From positions 1 through 18,753 of the forward strand of contig JAHBMJ010002466.1 in the NCBI GenBank assembly GCA_018398765.1: a stretch of DNA of 18,753 bases. Direction: 5' to 3'. This DNA comes from Chromera velia (lineage: Eukaryota; Sar; Chromeraceae). This document shows, in pieces, positions 16,193-18,753 of the stretch. The position numbers and the translations under genes are program-made. Position 1 is the stretch's first letter. Each line of letters opens with the position of its first letter. Under the pieces are notes generated by a model that was not told where the DNA came from, ran no database searches, and saw nothing but the letters and a program-made list of their open reading frames with translations.

Positions 16193-17452
16193 ATGAAAGT
16201 TTGTTTGAGAAGAACTTGGAACTTTGATGGCTGTGCAACCACAATGTTACCCAGATTTCTTTGCGTGTCGCTTTATGTCTTGTCCGCCGCACTTGAATTC
16301 TCTTGTGCCCAACCTCTTCCTGGCCAAGCCGGGACTGCCTTGGACTTCAGTGTGCCTGTGGGTGTGGAGACGGCACCTTCGGGAACCTTTGAAGGGTTTT
16401 CCGTGATTGTAGGACAGGTTGAGGTTGTTGGTGTATCGGAGCAACTTAAGGTGGTGATGGATACAGGGAGCAATCTGCTTGCAATCTGTTCTTCCAAAGA
16501 CTTGTCAGGACTGCCATTCAATGGAACGCATGCGTGTGCCACTTATGGTGGAAATGGTGCATTGGCGAGCTCTCTCACTGGACGGTGGATGGGCCCTTCC
16601 TCAGTCGTTTCTGGCAGTCTCCGTCTTGAAAATGAGTTTTTGGTTTCAATGACCTCAGATGATCTAGATTGGTGCAGCTTTGGACTGGACGGGATTTTCG
16701 GTCTTGACGTTTTTCCTTCCCACGGATTTGCTTCGCCCGTCTCTGCTGACCAATGCGCGAGCCCTGCCTGGCGGCCGTCTCATGTAGATCATGTGAGCTT
16801 GCCGTCTCCTTTTCGTTCTGTGTGGACGTCGGGGACGAAATTTGGATTCTTTCTCCAAGAAACGGGTGGGCAGCTCGTGGGTGGGAGTGGTGTGGAGAAT
16901 CTGACGAGAGAGCTTCGGCTGGTGGGGCGGGCTCCCGTGCCTTCGTTTGCAAGGGACGCGGTGTTTCAGGTAGCACTTCTCGGGGTGGCTTTTGAAGGGG
17001 GTGCATCGGTCTCAGGAAGTGCTGTCCTAGAGCTTGACAGTGGTACCCCCTGGTTGGGCAATCTTCCGGATATGCTGATTGAAAGCTTTCCCTCTGGATC
17101 ATTCCAGGGCCTCAGGTCTGTTCCCTCGTCTGTGTCAACACTGAAGTTGACCCTTGCGGGTGTGGATGGTCCGTTTGAGATTTCTCTTGATATGGAGAAT
17201 TTGAGGGAAAGGGAGGCAACCAGGGGGGCTGTGCAGGTAGCACCGAGCGGTTTTGAGTCTGCAAAGGGTTGGGGAATTTCTTCTTTGCTTGGGCTTCCCG
17301 TGTTCCTTTCTTTTTTTGTTGTAATGTCAAAGGAAGAAATCGCCTTCTACGAGTACCCCCAGGAGGGTGGGCATGGGGGGGAAGAAGAAGGCGGACTCGT
17401 GACGGCAGCATCGACGCTGGGCCCTCGGTTTCGGAATCTTCTGCAAGCTTAG
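16193..17452 (+). CDS. Pepsin-like aspartyl protease (family A1), secreted or vacuolar
   Basis: It is predicted to be an aspartic endopeptidase that enters the secretory pathway. One uninterrupted frame gives 419 residues. A hydrophobic leader follows the second Met (MLPRFLCVSLYVLSAAL, about residues 18-34) and probably ends near Cys-Ala-Gln 38-40. The first catalytic motif DTGS is at 90-93 (VVMDTGSNLLAI). The likely flap tyrosine is in TYGG at 117-120, FGLDGIFGL is the usual hydrophobic block at 163-171, and the second catalytic motif DSGT is at 282-285 (VLELDSGTPWLG). GLPVFLSFFVVMSKEEIAFYEY at 367-388 matches the family's C-terminal strand pattern. Only about 28 residues separate the first Asp from the flap Tyr, against 43 in pepsin, and the pro-segment appears short. 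NGT at 110 and NLT at 236 are possible glycosylation sites. A Gly/Glu-rich tail ends the protein. The Met at 16244 is an equally good start. Confidence 0.88.
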   Translation: MKVCLRRTWNFDGCATTMLPRFLCVSLYVLSAALEFSCAQPLPGQAGTALDFSVPVGVETAPSGTFEGFSVIVGQVEVVGVSEQLKVVMDTGSNLLAICSSKDLSGLPFNGTHACATYGGNGALASSLTGRWMGPSSVVSGSLRLENEFLVSMTSDDLDWCSFGLDGIFGLDVFPSHGFASPVSADQCASPAWRPSHVDHVSLPSPFRSVWTSGTKFGFFLQETGGQLVGGSGVENLTRELRLVGRAPVPSFARDAVFQVALLGVAFEGGASVSGSAVLELDSGTPWLGNLPDMLIESFPSGSFQGLRSVPSSVSTLKLTLAGVDGPFEISLDMENLREREATRGAVQVAPSGFESAKGWGISSLLGLPVFLSFFVVMSKEEIAFYEYPQEGGHGGEEEGGLVTAASTLGPRFRNLLQA

Positions 17453-17718
17453 TCAGCTGCTTAGAGCTGGTATAGGCGTATAGCACAGCAGCCAGAAACA
17501 CTGGATTTAACAGTGGATTACACTTAGATATATTGATTCGGGCAGGTAATAATGTGAGCCACTAGGTGAGCCACTAAGTCAGCCACCTATCTAATTTAGT
17601 ATTCAATCTAAGTATTGATACAAAATTAGTAAACCCTAGAGTAAACCATTCTTTATTTCAAAGGTTTAAAGTTACACATGTTATGTAGTGTTTAGCAAAC
17701 ACACCAGTAAAGATAATT

Positions 17719-17763
17719 GCTAAACAAAGCCCGTTACAAGGGGGGGGATCCCCTTTGTTTAGC
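17719..17763. repeat. Inverted repeat GCTAAACAAAG / CTTTGTTTAGC
   Basis: Eleven-base perfect arms (17719-17729 and 17753-17763) surround a G-rich loop containing a run of guanines and GGATCC. It could form a stem-loop. Confidence 0.8.
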
Positions 17764-18295
17764 ATTTAAAACTAGATTTAAAATTGAGGCCTTGTCATAA
17801 CAATGTATACTGTTGACAGCTTGGTATAATACCGGGTATATACGTACAGCCGGAAAAGAGAAACAAAGTAGGGGGAGAGCTAAGGGGGGAGAAGGACGTC
17901 GGTAAAGGGGGGTAGCCCGGGTAGGTCGCATGACTCTGACCCAAGGTTATTAAGTACCGTGCCTTTCGGTACTTCGGTACTTTTGGGGGGGGTGGTTCCG
18001 TTTTTCGGTACCGGTACTTTTGGTACCTTAAAAATTTTGCTTAAACTTGGCTTTATCCCTATCATATTTGGGACTAGATTTGGGAGTAATTGGGACAATT
18101 GGAATGTCCACTTAGGAATTTAGAATCCCAAATTCCCAATTCACAGCAATTTGGAAACATGTTTTTTTATATCAAAAACTTAGTGTACAAAGCTGTATTT
18201 TTGTGCATAAACATTTGAAAACTCAAAGATTTTAAATCTAAACACCAATTGGCTTTACATAAACATTTAATCTTTGAAAAATACAATTGGAAAAT

Positions 18296-18317
18296 TGGAT
18301 TTCCAATTGGAAATCCA
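18296..18317. repeat. 22 bp perfect palindrome centred on CCAATTGG
   Basis: The sequence is its own reverse complement over 22 bases, with no spacer. It is the most perfect of several CAATTGG-centred copies between 18090 and 18375. Confidence 0.9.
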
Positions 18318-18753
18318 GAAATCACGTACGTTTTCAATTAAAAAATTTCCAATTGAAACCAATTGGAAACATTTTTTTTTTTTTGTTAAAACCTTTGTTT
18401 ACAGAGTTCTCTTAGTGCTCAGAGACTAGTCAAATGGTGCTAAACCTTTGTGTAAACATTGTTTTAGTAATATAGAAGCTAGAATCACTTTAACCTCTTC
18501 AGACAGCTGAGGAATCTTGACCATACCGACATGCATTATCAGTTTTCGGCACGCAAAAGAGCTAGAGGCTTACGGAGCTGTCGTAAGGCATACGAGCGAT
18601 GTACAGCGATCGATTAAAGAGATGTGTATTAATGCAAATGCATACATGCAAAATACATGCATGCAACGTGCATAATGAGATCAGCGCGCATGCATGGATG
18701 GATGACGCACACACACATGTAAGGAGGCATCGATCGCGTCATACACCGCCTGA

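Larger units (their letters stand above)
17453..18753. other. AT-rich, repeat-dense intergenic region
   Basis: No gene is supported. It starts with a 14 bp imperfect tandem motif (GTGAGCCACTA...) at about 17553-17587. It then holds an inverted repeat at 17719-17763, a cluster of GGTAC motifs at about 17955-18030, a cluster of CAATTGGAAA motifs at about 18090-18375 with a 22 bp perfect palindrome, and TGCATGCA at 18658-18665 in a CATGCA-rich end section (18640-18715). The last 250 bases have ordinary composition and may be the upstream region of a gene beyond the window. Confidence 0.55.

Noticed and set aside
1-18753. tRNA, rRNA, CRISPR array or viral genes
   Set aside because: I looked for T-loop and D-loop signatures, rRNA blocks, regularly spaced identical repeats and viral replication proteins and saw none; the satellite has no unique spacers.

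Overview
This window looks like nuclear DNA from a protist. Its coding regions are split by GT-AG introns. It carries long purine/pyrimidine microsatellites, a degenerate satellite array and AT-rich intergenic islands, and shows no bacterial operon structure. TGCATGCA, a motif known as an ApiAP2 binding site in apicomplexans, occurs at seven loci. With the secreted hydrolase repertoire, this makes an alveolate (for example a chromerid alga) a reasonable guess, but the sequence does not prove it.

Layout. 1-3010: microsatellite-rich DNA, with a possible mucin-like gene on the minus strand (a threonine-rich exon at 1672-1905 and a cysteine-containing exon at about 1182-1327). 3011-5161 (minus): a three-exon gene, called A here, for a single-pass membrane protein of unknown function; its introns are full of microsatellites. 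5162-10395: intergenic DNA with a MITE-like element (6569-6802) and a variable 57-68 bp satellite array (about 7370-8790) that has a higher-order repeat. 10396-11601 (plus): gene B, a diverged, nearly intron-free paralog of gene A. 11602-12304: AT-rich spacer. 12305-15517 (minus): a four-exon histidine acid phosphatase rebuilt from matching splice phases. 16193-17452 (plus): a pepsin-like aspartyl protease, divergent from the phosphatase across a 675 bp intergenic region with two perfect inverted repeats. 17453-18753: AT-rich, palindrome-rich intergenic DNA.

Main result. Genes A and B share one architecture: an acidic or proline-rich N-terminus, one transmembrane segment with AWM and WYFxW landmarks, and a C-terminal domain with an RRR(x)L motif and a late FW...E.E....VTL block. 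I do not recognise them as a named family. Gene A was assembled from three exons by comparison with B. The phosphatase and protease are both predicted to enter the secretory pathway and could be co-regulated from their shared intergenic region, which is an inference from arrangement only.
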